Origin: Trichobilharzia regenti
Taxonomy: Eukaryota; Platyhelminthes; Trematoda; Strigeidida; Schistosomatidae
Direction of reading: 5' to 3'
DNA: 64,000 bases
NCBI GenBank assembly: GCA_944472135.2
Contig: OX235267.1
Coordinates: 36,797,312-36,861,311, forward strand
A program made the translations under genes and the position numbers. Positions 11,693 through 21,960 of this stretch are shown one piece after another. The notes beneath the pieces are model-generated. The model saw nothing but the letters and a program-made list of their open reading frames with translations, did no database searches and was not told where the DNA came from. Positions within the stretch are counted from its first letter, which is position 1; the number at the start of each line of letters is the position of its first letter.

Positions 11693-11936
11693 ATAATAAA
11701 TAATAATTTTTCCTTCACGTTCCCCAGTGGAACATAGGGCTTCAAGCTAGTGGCTTGAAGTTTGTGTAGCAGTGTTTATTTTGCAGGATGGGGTTGCTAG
11801 CCTCATGCCCAACCTTTCCTCTTTACCAGTATTATTTCTGGCTTAGAGAGGTAAAGGTGTGCGTCGGCCGGGGATCGAACCCCGGACCATGTGCATGGTC
11901 GGCGAGCGTCTTGACCGCTATACCACCGACGCTGAT
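11693..11936 (-). mobile_element. SINE-B (tRNA-like head, RTE-like tail)
   Basis: Read on the minus strand it begins with GCGTCGGTGGT.., has an A box (TGGTATAGCGG) and a perfect B box (GGTTCGATCCC), and its acceptor-like ends GCGTCGG/CCGACGC pair. A body with CCTCTCTAAGCCAGAAATAA follows, then a 3' tail GAAGCCCTATGTTCCACTGG and (ATT)n. The tail equals the RTE LINE 3' end. It is likely a Pol III transcript mobilised by RTE proteins. This is one of the best-preserved SINE-B copies. Confidence 0.85.
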
Positions 11937-12139
11937 GAGGATTGGGTGGAACAAAACAAAGTGGGGATGCGTTATTGAACAGAACTCACGGGAACAATAA
12001 TAATAACATAAATATTTGGTCAAAGTTCTTAAAGGCAACCAAATTACTTTAAATTTTGAAATGTGTTTGTTACTCATAAGAAATCATAGTTACTGAAGCT
12101 GCTTTAAGGACATAAAATATTTTAGGAGTTCAGTTACGC

Positions 12140-12225
12140 CTCACATCGAAGCATCTGCACAAAAAGCCGACATGTCAACCTGAGACCGAGCACTTCGGTC
12201 CAATCAATCGACGGGAAAATCAAAA
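12140..12225 (+). repeat. Sm-alpha-like SINE end fragment
   Basis: The segment AAAAAGCCGACATGTCAACCTG..CGGTCCAATCAATCGACGGGAAAATCA matches the distal parts of the elements at 40740-40785 and 44695-44765. No tRNA-like part remains. Confidence 0.45.
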
Positions 12226-12229
12226 ATTC

Positions 12230-13550
12230 AATTCAACACATCTACTATCTTTAAATTCCAAGGCAAAATATATAGACAAACAGACGATGTAGCAATGGGA
12301 TTACCAACATCCCCTATCGTAGCAGATATCTTTATGGAGAACTGGGAAAATGTTGCTCTTAATACATATAATCCCACTCCAAAGATAGACTGAAGATATG
12401 TGATTGACGCTCTCACAGCGTTAAGAACGGAACATATCTCTGGTTTATTCACGCATATAAAGTGACTAGTAAGGGGAATAAAATTCACATTTGAATCGGA
12501 GAATGCACAAGGAGAATTAGCTATGTTAGATTGTAAAATAAAATGAATAGTGTTTATAAAAAGCCAACGCATTCTGTAAAGAGATATTTATACTTTAATA
12601 ATCACCTAATCCGTTATCTCTCTGTGAAGACAGGTGGCTTAGTTAAGTGTCCAACAAGCCGAGCAATAGCACTAAGTAGTACGACAAAAATCTAAATGGT
12701 AAAATAAAACAGATAGAAGAATAGCTGGTTGGTGTTAAGTAACTATCCTATAAAATTCATTAGGAATATCAAAAAAGGGTGAAAATAAAAATAATGGTGA
12801 AACCAATAATGATAACATATGTAAGAGAGAATATAAGGCATCTACAGTTTTACCATATAAGGACGGGACATCTGAGACCCCACAAATGATTCTCCATAAA
12901 GCAGGAATTAGAGTGATATTCAAACCTACAAACTCACTCAGTTAGGACAAGCTCTGTACATTAAAGGACCCAGTTAATCCAATTATATGAAATAATATAA
13001 TTTACAAACTACCTTGCAATGACTGTGAGTTAAGTCAACTACATTGGTCAAAATAGTAGATCTTGGGTGTTCAGATTGTCAGAATATAAGAATTTAGCTA
13101 AGATTAGAATGATTGATTCCACGAGGATAAGTAACTTAGGAAAACACTGTATACATCAACATACGACCACATAATAGGATGGAAAAGGGTTAAAATTCTA
13201 ATCAGTAATCTAGGTAGGTGGAGAGAGTGGTTGATTACTGAATCCTGCCTTGTTCATCTAGTCTACATCAAAACACATGAAATATGAATGACTCATCACT
13301 CATGTCGTAAATATGGAGAATATTACTACCAATCAAATCAAGCGATAGAAAATAATGGGATTATATAAACGAAGTTAGAAAGTTGTGTGAGTACCTTGAT
13401 ATGATTGTGAGTGGCAATAAATTGTGCTCGAAAGGTGTGGTCATCAGTAAATATTACTGTATAACACTGTGAGACTTTATTGAAATAAATTTTATCCAAA
13501 ATCAAATTTGTTCCATCCATCTGACATGATTGTACACAAGACAGAAATGT
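12230..13550 (+). pseudogene. Penelope-like element: RT, linker and GIY-YIG remnants
   Basis: The RT palm start is visible as FQGKIYRQTDDVAMGLPTSP followed by IVADIFMENWE (12250-12345), the YRQ.DGVAMGSPLSP..A..FME motif of Penelope reverse transcriptases. The expected aspartate-containing YMDD region after it is lost. A linker GTSETPQMILHKAGIRVIFK (12863-12922) precedes YKLPCNDCE and a degraded YIGQ equivalent near 13040. The 3' end has ATTGTGCTCGAAAGG and AAATAAATTTTA (about 13418-13495). Frameshifts and stops throughout. Full-length PLEs encode about 700-800 residues, so this is a decayed C-terminal two thirds. Confidence 0.8.
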
Positions 13551-13914
13551 CACTGCATGTATAACTTAGAGTAAATAGAGCAGATAATGACTTATAAGGT
13601 AAAATGTCATATTGAGAGAGGGAGAGGGAGAAACAGACGAAAGGATGGTTAAGTCAAAAGATACTGAAAATTGTTTTGGTTGATTAAAGGCTGACAGGTA
13701 ACAATGAATGATTCATTCATTCAGAGAAAAAAAACTTGTTATCACTTGAAAATTCAAGAATCACCTTGACAGCCACTATAATTCATGATACTTAAAACGT
13801 TTGAAAAGTTAGTTGTTGGAGATCTTCATATAACTATATACTACTGATTGAATGGGATGAGTAATTGCATGCCACACATATTAATCATTGGTGATCACTA
13901 GACAAATTGAGATG
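13551..13914. other. No recognised feature
   Basis: AT-rich; a purine-rich GAGAGAGGGAGAGGGAGAAAC tract lies near 13613. No coding or repeat assignment. Confidence 0.4.
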
Positions 13915-14128
13915 GCGTCGGTGGCGCGGCGCTAGCCAACCACGCATTTAGTCCGGGGTTCAGTCTCCGGTCAACGCACTCCATTACTTCTCGAAGCCAG
14001 TGGGAAAGAGGGAAGGTTGGGTATTAGGCTAGCAACCTCACCTCTTAAAAATAAACACCACTGCTACGGAAACTTTAAGCCTGTAACTTGAATCCCTGTG
14101 GTCCACTGGGAGTGTAAAGGAATAAAAA
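13915..14128 (+). mobile_element. SINE-B, plus strand
   Basis: It starts with GCGTCGGTGGCGCGGCGCTAG, the A-box region is mutated, and the B-box region reads GGTTCAGTCTCC. The body (GGGAAAGAGGGAAGGTTGGGTA..AGGCTAGCAACCTCACC) and tail (CCACTGGGAGTGTAAAGG then A-run) are typical. Its 3' end touches the hammerhead motif at 14152-14200, which lies on the other strand. Confidence 0.8.
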
Positions 14129-14151
14129 AAAGCCAGATTGAGGTTGTTTAA

Positions 14152-14200
14152 ACACCGGATGGCCGTTTCGCTTGTTTGGAACCAAGCTCATCAGCGGTGC
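14152..14200 (-). ncRNA. Hammerhead ribozyme motif, type I layout
   Basis: On the minus strand: GCACCG, then the invariant CTGATGA, a five-pair stem II (GCTTG/CAAGC) closed by GTTCCAAA, then GAAAC, GGCC, the triplet ATC and CGGTGT. Stem I pairs GCACCG with CGGTGT (five Watson-Crick pairs plus one G-U). All core residues (CUGAUGA, GAAA, cleavable NUH) are present. Stem III is weak: A15.1-U16.1 can form, but position 16.2 is A opposite C where the other copies have G. Self-cleavage is therefore plausible but could need dimers. No tRNA-like head is beside it. Confidence 0.75.
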
Positions 14201-14649
14201 GCCCTATGTGACTCAGCTCAGAGAGCTGAATCAGCTCGAACCACTCGATTTCTGTCTACCTACTTGGTTGGCTGATCATACAATAAATAAAACTCGCAAT
14301 TCAAGCAGATCATTTATTGTGATCGGAATAACTTGATATGATCATTCGAACTGCGTAGTTTACAGATTGCTTACCAATTTGCAAGTTGTGAATTTTAATT
14401 CTGCTGGAGAACTTCATCTTACTAGAAGGCAAGTATGAAATCTTGCGTTATATTATGCTAGAATGTTACTTAAAAGTTATCCATGTAAAACGAGTAGGCA
14501 TATATGTTTTAGTGAAACAAACTTGACACACTTACTTTTCCGCCTACTTGATTAGGTAGAACGGAGGCGGCTGAATACGATTTCAATTCGCTCATGAAGG
14601 TGGTTTCATGTGATTTAGTCAATCTAGTGGTGATATGCTTGTTAACAAT

Positions 14650-15000
14650 AAGTAGTCGTAATCAACGTGTCAGATAAGAAGGGGGGTTGATAATTAACCA
14701 CGAAAATTAATGCAAACAATTAAAAGTTAGAAATGGTTGCAACGAGTGGATTGCGTAACGCCTAATTTTGGAAGATCTATTTATAGCTCTGTTTTAGACA
14801 GTCAGCATAACATTGATGTTAATACAGCATTTAAAGATATTTATTGCATACCGACTAAAATTAATGTTGCTTTACAAGTCCGTCTTCTGCACACTACTGA
14901 AATCACCGGAATCCGTTTGAAGATGCCAAACCTGTGTGTCCAGAAGTAACTGGTGCAGCCACTTTCCTTACATTGGCCATTGTCACATGAATGCAAAAAG
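14650..15000 (+). pseudogene. PLE GIY-YIG C-terminal fragment
   Basis: Frame 14737-14949 contains SIYSSVLDSQHNIDVNTAFK, then DIYCIPTKINVALQVRLLH and IRLKMPNLCVQK. This is the ...SSIL.HL..TGH.ID...AF.VIYRIP.......R.LH..E...IR...P.LCVQK pattern downstream of the endonuclease catalytic core in one PLE lineage (compare 45.6, 31.3 and 55.4 kb). The YIG motif itself is not preserved. Confidence 0.7.
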
Positions 15001-15844
15001 CTTACGGTGTCACTCTCCTGCTAAGCTTTTTACAAGTTTTCACTGACCAAATTATTTTATTTTTCTGACTACTTCATCTTTAATCGCTTATTACTTAATC
15101 AACCTGAATACTTGCTTATTCCTTAATTGCTCTTCATTTTTCCAAAATTATACATTATGGAATCCACTCGTCGTAGCTGTTTCTGCCCTTTAATCTTCTG
15201 TATTAATTTTCTAGTGATATATAGACCTAGGTTTTACAGGTTTGTTTGTATTTCTCTCATCCCACTTATTGATTTACGACTCAGTTTCCTCTCACCCTGC
15301 TTATGATCTTTGAAATTCTATCGGTTGTTCACTGTTTTAACTTATCAATGACATTAGTGCTCCTCTAGGACATTTTGAACATATATCCACGCAAGTGCTG
15401 TCGAACGTTTTTGACTGTTGTTCTGAGACAGTATAAGCTCTCTTATCAACGTCCAGTACTTTCTTCTGTTTTTTTGACCTGGCGGTGTCGTTATTCCTAT
15501 TGTTGTTGACGTGGGATTAGGACAGATAAGCCAGTGGATTAAGTAGTATTCGCCCATAGTCTACTAGGTCGTTGTTCCGGTCATAACATCTTGGTTAGTC
15601 ATTACCCCAACCCCCCCTCCATTTAACATGTTGATACTGACTAATTATGTGATTTTGTATTAAGTGTACTTAGAGGAATATTGTCATCATATCACTAAAT
15701 TTCACTATTAACGCAGTTAGAATATTTGTGTTGACATTTGATAGAGTATCGGCGGAAACGCCTAACGATTGCTTTTATTCTTAACCCAGAGAAATTTTGT
15801 TATATTTCAAAAATGAAATTTTAAACGGGTTTATAATATATTCT
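15001..15844. other. No recognised feature
   Basis: No coding signal or known repeat recognised. There is a C-rich run near 15606. Confidence 0.35.
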
Positions 15845-16072
15845 GCGTCTGTGTCACAGAGGTAGAATGCTAGCCAATGACGCATGTGACTCGGGGTTCG
15901 ATCCTCGTCTGACGCACTCCTTTACCTCGCTAAACCCGTAATAAGACTGGTAAAGAGGAAAGGTTGGGTATGAGGCTAGCAATCCTATCCCGTAAAGACA
16001 CACATCACTACTACCGAAACTGCAAAGCTCTAGCTTGAGGTCCTATGTCCCACTGGGGATAAAAAGGTAACA
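15845..16072 (+). mobile_element. SINE-B, plus strand
   Basis: Head GCGTCTGTGTCACAGAGGTAG, B box GGTTCGATCCT, acceptor complement CTGACGCAC, then CCTTTACCTCGCTAAACCCG and the AAAGGTTGGGTATGAGGCTAG body. The tail is CCTATGTCCCACTGGGGAT. About as well preserved as the 11.7-kb copy. Confidence 0.85.
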
Positions 16073-16189
16073 TTTTACAATAATGACGTCTGTCTAACGT
16101 TTCTATATTCACCTAATGACACCAGTAATATATTATTTAGATATTTAACATTAAATTATGAGTTGAAAAATGTTTTCCAGGTGTTGGTT

Positions 16190-16655
16190 TGTAGGTATTT
16201 GATTGGTTTCAGGATTTCATCATGAGCTGACATTAGTTAGAGAACCATTGGAAAACCAGGAAGTACTGGACAGCTGTTTCTTCCTAGTTTGGGACACTCC
16301 AGCAGTACGCACCCATCCACCTGCCCTATTCAAGCAGGTAGTTACCTGGGGTTCTAATGAGAAGTTGTGGCCAGTAGGATGCAAAGGTCGGGTGTGTGAA
16401 CAAATACTCGCCAAAGATATTGGCTAGTGGTCACGCTATGTCGTTAATTGGCAGGAGTTAGAATTCATGGGCCATTGCATTGGGTCCCATCGGCTTAATG
16501 GTATACGAGCTCACTAGACTTGTAACCAGAAGGTCCTGTGTTCGAATCCCGGTGGGTGTGTACTGATGAAGAGTCCCAAACCAGGATGAAAAAGCTGTCC
16601 AGTACTCCCAGGTTTTCCAATGGTTCTCCGACTAATGTCAGCTCATGGTGAAAAA
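16190..16655. repeat. Foldback hammerhead-SINE, copy 2
   Basis: The left arm (minus orientation, about 16201-16315) and right arm (plus orientation, about 16426-16655) are inverted repeats, with a centre containing ACTCGCCAAAGATATTGGC. The right arm has an A box (CGGCTTAATGG), a B box (TGTTCGAATCCC) and a hammerhead-like block at 16558-16606: GTACTG ATGAAGA GTCC..GGAT GAAA..GTC CAGTAC. Core C3 is A, so cleavage is not expected. The left hammerhead has A6 and A9 changed. Confidence 0.8.
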
Positions 16656-16784
16656 TGTTTTTATTAGGTATTTATTTGGACGGCTTCAGAGTTCTTGCTA
16701 GTCTGTAACAGTCATATTTAGGCCTAAGGTTGCAAAGTTCAGCACATATGAAATTGTATTTTCCTGATTTTGTCCTGCCAGATA

Positions 16785-17690
16785 CGGCTTGAGAAGAAAG
16801 GAATACGTTGGACCAATGAGGAGACTCTAGGAGTTCTGGATTTCTCAGATGATATATGTGTAATGTTACACAAACTTGAAGACTTGCTGGCAAAAACCAA
16901 CAAACTGGCAGAAGAATATGGCATTGAAGACAGGACTCCTGGTGAACATAGAAAAGATGGATATAATGAAGATAACTAACCAACCAATTAGCCAACCGAC
17001 CAACCAACAAAAACAACAACCAGTACCAATCACTATCAGCGGGAGAGATTTCACAGAGATTACTACCTTCATTTATCCGTCTAGAAAGTACGGTTTCAAC
17101 CACAGGCAAGAGGAACGGTTGAAAATACTACAGCCAGACGAGATCAAAAAGACAAGGTCGAACGTCACCACTCTAAAATCAATTTGGGAATTTCCTCCTA
17201 GCATAAAGAACAAGATTCAGATTTTCGAAACTAATATTAAGTGAGTTCTTCTATATGGGGTCGGAAAATTGGCTCACGTGTCACGAAGAGTATTTCTAAC
17301 CAGCCACTACAGACTTTCATCGACAGCTGCCCACTTCGCTGGCTCCATATTGAAGATTAAATGGCAGACATGAAAGAATTAACAGCAAGAAACTCTGGGA
17401 AACAACCAGTTTAGAACTTACTAGTCAGTAAATATGTAAAAGAAAATCGGTATGCATCAGACATAAGTTGATCGTTGAGTGACATCGCACTCCAGGCCAT
17501 TGCTCGAGTGGTACTCGGATGGGAAACAACGAGTTGGGTGTGTTTCTAAGTGTGATATGGAAGAGATCGCGTGAAGAGTAGGTCAGAGACTATGAACAGA
17601 AGTAAAGCCAGATAAGCAGGACTGTATGGAACAGGAGAAAGTCATTAGGTGCTTTTGAAGGCCTGTTTTCTACTTGGAACTCAAGGGAAC
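16785..17690 (+). pseudogene. RTE-like reverse transcriptase fragment
   Basis: Continuous blocks match the intact RTE: GIRWTNEETLGVLDFSDDIC (FADD changed to FSDD), KTNKLAEEYGIEDRTPGEHR, VPITISGRDFTEITTFIY, then the C-terminal tail with GLH..LEWYSDGKQRVGCVSK-like traces near 17500. It ends near 17690 with the family 3' end and AATAATAA. Heavily mutated and 5'-truncated. Confidence 0.75.
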
Positions 17691-18424
17691 ACTAATAATA
17701 ATAAACATGCGGCATATTGCATCAGGAATGTTTCGTTTTTACTTGTGTGCAAGTAGGGCTTATTCAAATTTGGCTTTTGGGAGGGGGGGGATAGGTATTT
17801 CCGGTATCTCATATCTTAGCTCGGGGAATTTTCGTCCTAATGAATGCTATACAGTAGATTCCTAGATTTGCCTACTTCTTTGCTAGACTATAATGAGTAG
17901 TACTCACAAAAATGATAGAACCGGTATCCATTCATCCATGAATTACTTTTCAGTTGACTTGACCTTGTTGATCAACTAAAATTGAATCGTTAATTAAACT
18001 TGAATATCACATTAAAGTTTTTGTATCTTAAAATAGTGTCGTTGTTTGACGAATACACATAAAATCTGTTCCATCTAAAGTGAACATTAGTAGTACAAAG
18101 TCTACAGGCAGTGAACTTAATTTTCATCGTATGTAAATGTATGTATGACTAGATTCATGATAGATAGGTTAAGAAGTAATAGTGTCCTGTGTGTTGTTTA
18201 ATTTTCTAATTAAAATTGTACCGGATAAAGAAAGCTAAATGAGATAACGCTTTTGTTCATTTACATTTTTTTTGATATATAATAGAAAGTTTAAGATCAA
18301 TCTTGAAGTGTGATCTTGACTTTTTGATCACCTTATGCTTGAGTTAACAAAGCCATATATGTTTAAGTAGGTTAGATAGTCCTGATAAAAGTTAAGAACG
18401 TATATCGATTTAAAAAGTGAATCG
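17691..18424. other. No recognised feature
   Basis: AT-rich, a G-run near 17782, no coding or repeat assignment. Confidence 0.35.
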
Positions 18425-18640
18425 TTGCATCAGTTGTAGAATGCTCGCTAACCACACACACACACACACACTGTTCAGGTCCGATTCCCGGACAACGTCC
18501 TCCTAAGACTGGTATACCTGGTAGTAAGTTTGGAAAAGAGGAATGGTTAGGCGTAAGGCTGTTGACGCCGCCCCATCGTTAACCAAAACGTCTAAGCTCA
18601 AGCTTGAAATCTTTTCCACAGGAAACCCAAAGGAATGACA
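18425..18640 (+). mobile_element. SINE-B with CA microsatellite
   Basis: A degraded head is followed by a (CA)n expansion at about 18453-18471 that replaces the anticodon-like part, a B-box remnant (GTCCGATTCCC), and the typical body (GGAAAAGAGGAATGGTTAGGCG). The tail is divergent. Confidence 0.65.
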
Positions 18641-18784
18641 AAAATTGATGTGTATTTTCAACAGGCCACTGTAGACTTTCATCAAAACCTATCGTCTTCT
18701 CTGATTCCATTCTGAAGGCCGATCAGAAAAGATAAGCAACAAGGAACTAAGGAGATGTACCAACAGTAACAGAGCACAAAAACT

Positions 18785-19690
18785 AAATAGTACCAAGGAA
18801 AATCTAAGACAGGAAGTGAGGCATATAAGAGAAGCTTTGAAACCTAATAATTACCCTGATAAATTAATCAGAAAGTATTTAGGGAAATGTAAAAATAAAA
18901 TAAATAATGATAGCAGTGACAGTGATAATAATAATAGTAATATTAATGACGACATGCATGTCAAACATGTGCAGGATAATGATAACACCAACAATAAGGA
19001 AGCTAAATCATCAACAATACTTCCATAGAAAGAAGGAACCTCAGAAACCTTGTGCAGAATTCTTAACAAGGCAGGAATAAAAGGGGCATTCAAACCCACA
19101 CACTCAATTAGAAACAAGCTTTGTTGGTTGAAGGATCAATCCTGTGGAGCCTTTAAGACAAAACAATTTAGTTTATCTAACACCCTGTTGGAATGATTGT
19201 GAGGTCAAATACATAGGGCAAAGTAGTAGAACGGGGTCATTTAGACTAGCCGAGCATAAAAACCTAGCAAAATCTAGATTAGTTGATCCAAATAAGATAA
19301 GAAATACAGAGAATAGTTCAGCTATAGCACTACATGCAGTTACACACAACCATACAATAGGATGGGATAGGATGACAGTTTTGAAAGCTAATGTAACACC
19401 AGGGTGGAGGGAGAGATTGATAACAGGAGCTTTGTTTATCGAATCAACTGCAAATACATGTAATAGGAATGATTCAACACCTGTCCCAGATATCTGGGAA
19501 ATTCTACTATCCCTGCGATGAATAAAAGAGAGCAAAGAAAACTGTGAAACTCAAGTTTCGAAGTTGTGTGATTATAATTGATTAAATTATGAGCTATAAA
19601 TTTTGTTTGAAACGTCATCCAGTAAATAATACTCTTTCACACTCTCTGTGATCTATCTAATAAACAAACTTATATGGAATTATTTACCTC
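18785..19690 (+). mobile_element. Penelope-like element inserted in RTE
   Basis: A 5'-truncated PLE: linker sequence VRHIREALKPNNYPDKLIRK (18816 onward), an Asp/Asn-rich low-complexity stretch, TSETLCRILNKAGIKGAFKP (19040-19100), the GIY-YIG domain, and a 3' end with GTTTGAAACGTCATCCAGTA (19600-19625) and AATAAACAAACTTATATGG. The order RT-linker-GIY-YIG is diagnostic of Penelope elements. Confidence 0.8.
19144..19521 (+). CDS. GIY-YIG endonuclease domain of PLE (partial, open)
   Basis: This 125-residue open frame carries CWNDCEVKYIGQSSRTGSFR and LAEHKN, matching the GIY-YIG nuclease motif (YIGQ, then the catalytic arginine in R..R and EH). It continues with SSAIALHAVTHNHTIGWDRM and WRERLITGALFIESTANTCN. 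In PLEs this domain nicks the target DNA for insertion. The first half (GVY-like strand) is altered by a frameshift upstream and RT is missing, so the protein is not autonomous. It is the cleanest GIY-YIG frame in the window. Confidence 0.8.
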   Translation: MEPLRQNNLVYLTPCWNDCEVKYIGQSSRTGSFRLAEHKNLAKSRLVDPNKIRNTENSSAIALHAVTHNHTIGWDRMTVLKANVTPGWRERLITGALFIESTANTCNRNDSTPVPDIWEILLSLR

Positions 19691-19989
19691 TCCCTGTGCC
19701 CAAGTTTTACACAAATATCAACCAATAACCTGTTACCCAACAAGTATGCAGAAAGAAATGAAGATGACTTGAACATGCATTGTGAAGACTGTTGACTGAA
19801 ATCACAAGCCATCAGGTAGTTGAGAGGCAAGGGATCTGTATGAAATCATATCGATGAAGAAATGAAAGATAACCGGTAACTGGGGGACCAGCTGAAGATG
19901 ATCGCAGGGAATGCTGTAAAATGGTACGATACTGCTGAATCCCTATTTTCATCTTGGAACCTAAGGGAATAATATTATAATAATACATA

Positions 19990-20430
19990 TTCAGAATCCA
20001 TTTCCATTACGATTTGTTATTGAAAACAAAACCACTTAAAGAAGTAAATGGTTTGTATTTCTTTCAGGAACTTGCAGGTAGATTTTCCAATTTGAACAGC
20101 AGAGAAATTGTTTCTGAATACTTTAAATCAATATAACCAATTTTAACTGATGCGTTTGTTTTTCAGCCAACTGTGTGTATGTGAGTTCTGTTTGATAAGA
20201 TGATATTATCAATGAAAATGCGTCGAGATAGTGAGGTTTGAGTAGCTTAATGATAAAATTCTTGACTGCTACACTGATTAATGGACGTTTAAATTCTAAA
20301 AAAGTAGTAAATTCCTTGAAGTTTGAAGATATGACCTTCTGAATAGTGATCAGAAATACAAAACCTGAATTGAGGAAAACTTCCTGTTAGCTGATGCCTC
20401 TTTATACATACTAGCAGTGGCAACATCGTG
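19990..20430. other. No recognised feature
   Basis: Short AT-rich interval between the RTE 3' end and a SINE-B. No coding or repeat assignment. Confidence 0.35.
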
Positions 20431-20612
20431 TTTTTTATTCCTTTACGTTCCCAGTGGAAAATAGGGCTTCAAGCTAGAGAGGCTTGAAGTTTCGGTAGCA
20501 GTATTGTCTATTTTTTTATGGGATGGAGTTGCTAGCGTCATGTCTAACCCTCCCTCCCTCTTTGCCAGTCTTATTACTGGCTTAGCGAGGTAAAGCAGTG
20601 TGTCGGCCAGCA
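20431..20612 (-). mobile_element. SINE-B lacking its tRNA-like head
   Basis: Tail (TTCCTTTACGTTCCCAGTGG) and body (GCTAGCGTCATGTCTAACCC, CTTAGCGAGGTAAAG) are present in minus orientation, ending at GTGTCGGCC. The tRNA-derived promoter is missing, which is the usual 5' truncation of a LINE-mobilised SINE. Confidence 0.75.
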
Positions 20613-21122
20613 GCATCACATTAATAGGTTTAGACGCCTACGTTTGTCACTACAGGGCATCTAATTCAGATGACAAACTTATATCTGGATTACATCGTCA
20701 AAACAAATTCTTAGCTGCGATCAAGATTTCACCGAATAGTTTCACAATAGTTGACCATCAAGTGAGAAGTAGGCATGTGTAAAAATTATATTCTTAAAAA
20801 TCTCAGAGAAAAAGAAATAGGCAATTCCAACGATTCATTTGACAAACTAGTCCGAACTTCTTCAGAGAAATTAATCAAAATTAAAATAGAAAAGGTGCAT
20901 ATATATATATATATATATGGATATATCCTGTCTTCAAAATCCTTGCCTGGTCATGGAAGTCAAAAACAGATATCAAAATAAAATAAATAAAATTGCAGGA
21001 ACTGAGGTCAAATTTTGACTACAAACTTGTTATTGTTAGTCCATTTTTGTTAAACACTGTAGACTGCATCAGATTTTTTTGACTATGTTCGACTAAAGTT
21101 TACTTTCATGGCTAACTGAATA

Positions 21123-21164
<42 letters not shown>

Positions 21165-21289
21165 CAGTGGTGTTTATGTGTTCATGAGAGAGCATTGTAA
21201 ATTATTTGTTAACCTTTCCATAAGAAGATATAGACGGGAAGTTAGATAAAGTACGATAAATTAGTGATACACATCCATTTTTTATTTAT
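20613..21289. other. Unassigned; two AT microsatellites
   Basis: (AT)n tracts lie at about 20897-20918 and 21126-21159. No gene or repeat family was recognised between them. Confidence 0.4.
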
Positions 21290-21960
21290 TAAACAAGACT
21301 TAGCATGTTTTAACTGACATCGCACCTTCGAGCCTGTCCAAGCTTTGGGAATTCGCTCACTTATGTAAGGCTCCTGCAGTCAGTCATACGTTATTGAAAT
21401 CAAAACCTTTCTGAAGAACATCTGACCTATAAGAGTCGACCCTGTGTCTAGTTTCTATCGAGTGTGGTGTATTGGTCAATCTGTTCTCTAGTTTCTTAGA
21501 ATCCACAAAGGTGTTTGGAATCACCTTTAGACATTGCTTATGCTCCTTTACCCTTATGTTTACCTGTATGGAAGTTTTTTCTACAAATAGAGAGCCACAA
21601 CGCTCGCAGTTTCACCGGTACACGGAATGTTGTTGGTTGTGTTCTTCTGTTTTATCCTTGATTTCCTTTGGTGATGAGAGTATGGTATTCATTGCATGGA
21701 AATACAATCTTATTTCATGATCATTTCTGTGAGATAAGGAATTGGCCCAGTATTAATCCATATCTTAGCAACAGGTTTCGATTCATCCTTATCTTCAAGT
21801 GTTAGATATCTTTTGATAAGGGTTTTCGAGTAATTATTTGACTCACTTAAGAAGTTCAATCCAGTTTGCTGGATGAAATGCTGGGAGAAAATGTTATTTG
21901 TGCAAAACCTAGATCAATTAACAAATCAGAGTTATTAGCTGAGTTCTAATTTGTCGGTAT
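21290..21960 (-). pseudogene. PLE fragment with GIY-YIG domain, distinct lineage
   Basis: On the minus strand the frames give LIKRYLTLEDKDESKPVAKI followed by WINTGPIPYLTEMIMK (about 21870-21705). Further on come CERCGSLFVEKTSIQVNIRV and KEHKQC (about 21600-21545), the C..CGS.YVGETSRQVNIR..EH GIY-YIG pattern, and then SIETRHRVDSYRSDVLQKGF (about 21450-21395). YVGE has become FVEK, losing the glycine. Frameshifts break it. The sequence differs clearly from the other PLEs here. Confidence 0.7.

Larger units (their letters stand above)
18650..19985 (+). pseudogene. RTE-like C-terminal region split by a PLE
   Basis: RTE sequence equivalent to residues about 485-515 of the intact copy lies at 18650-18765. 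The continuation (GCAGAAAGAAATGAAGATG onward, ending in CTTGGAACCTAAGGGAAT and AATAAT) lies at 19715-19985. A PLE fills the interval. ACCAACAGTAAC before and AACCAATAACCTG after may be a decayed target duplication. Confidence 0.7.

Noticed and set aside
20775..20981. Frames across AT repeats
   Set aside because: Produced by the (AT)n tract (YIYIYIY), no other support.
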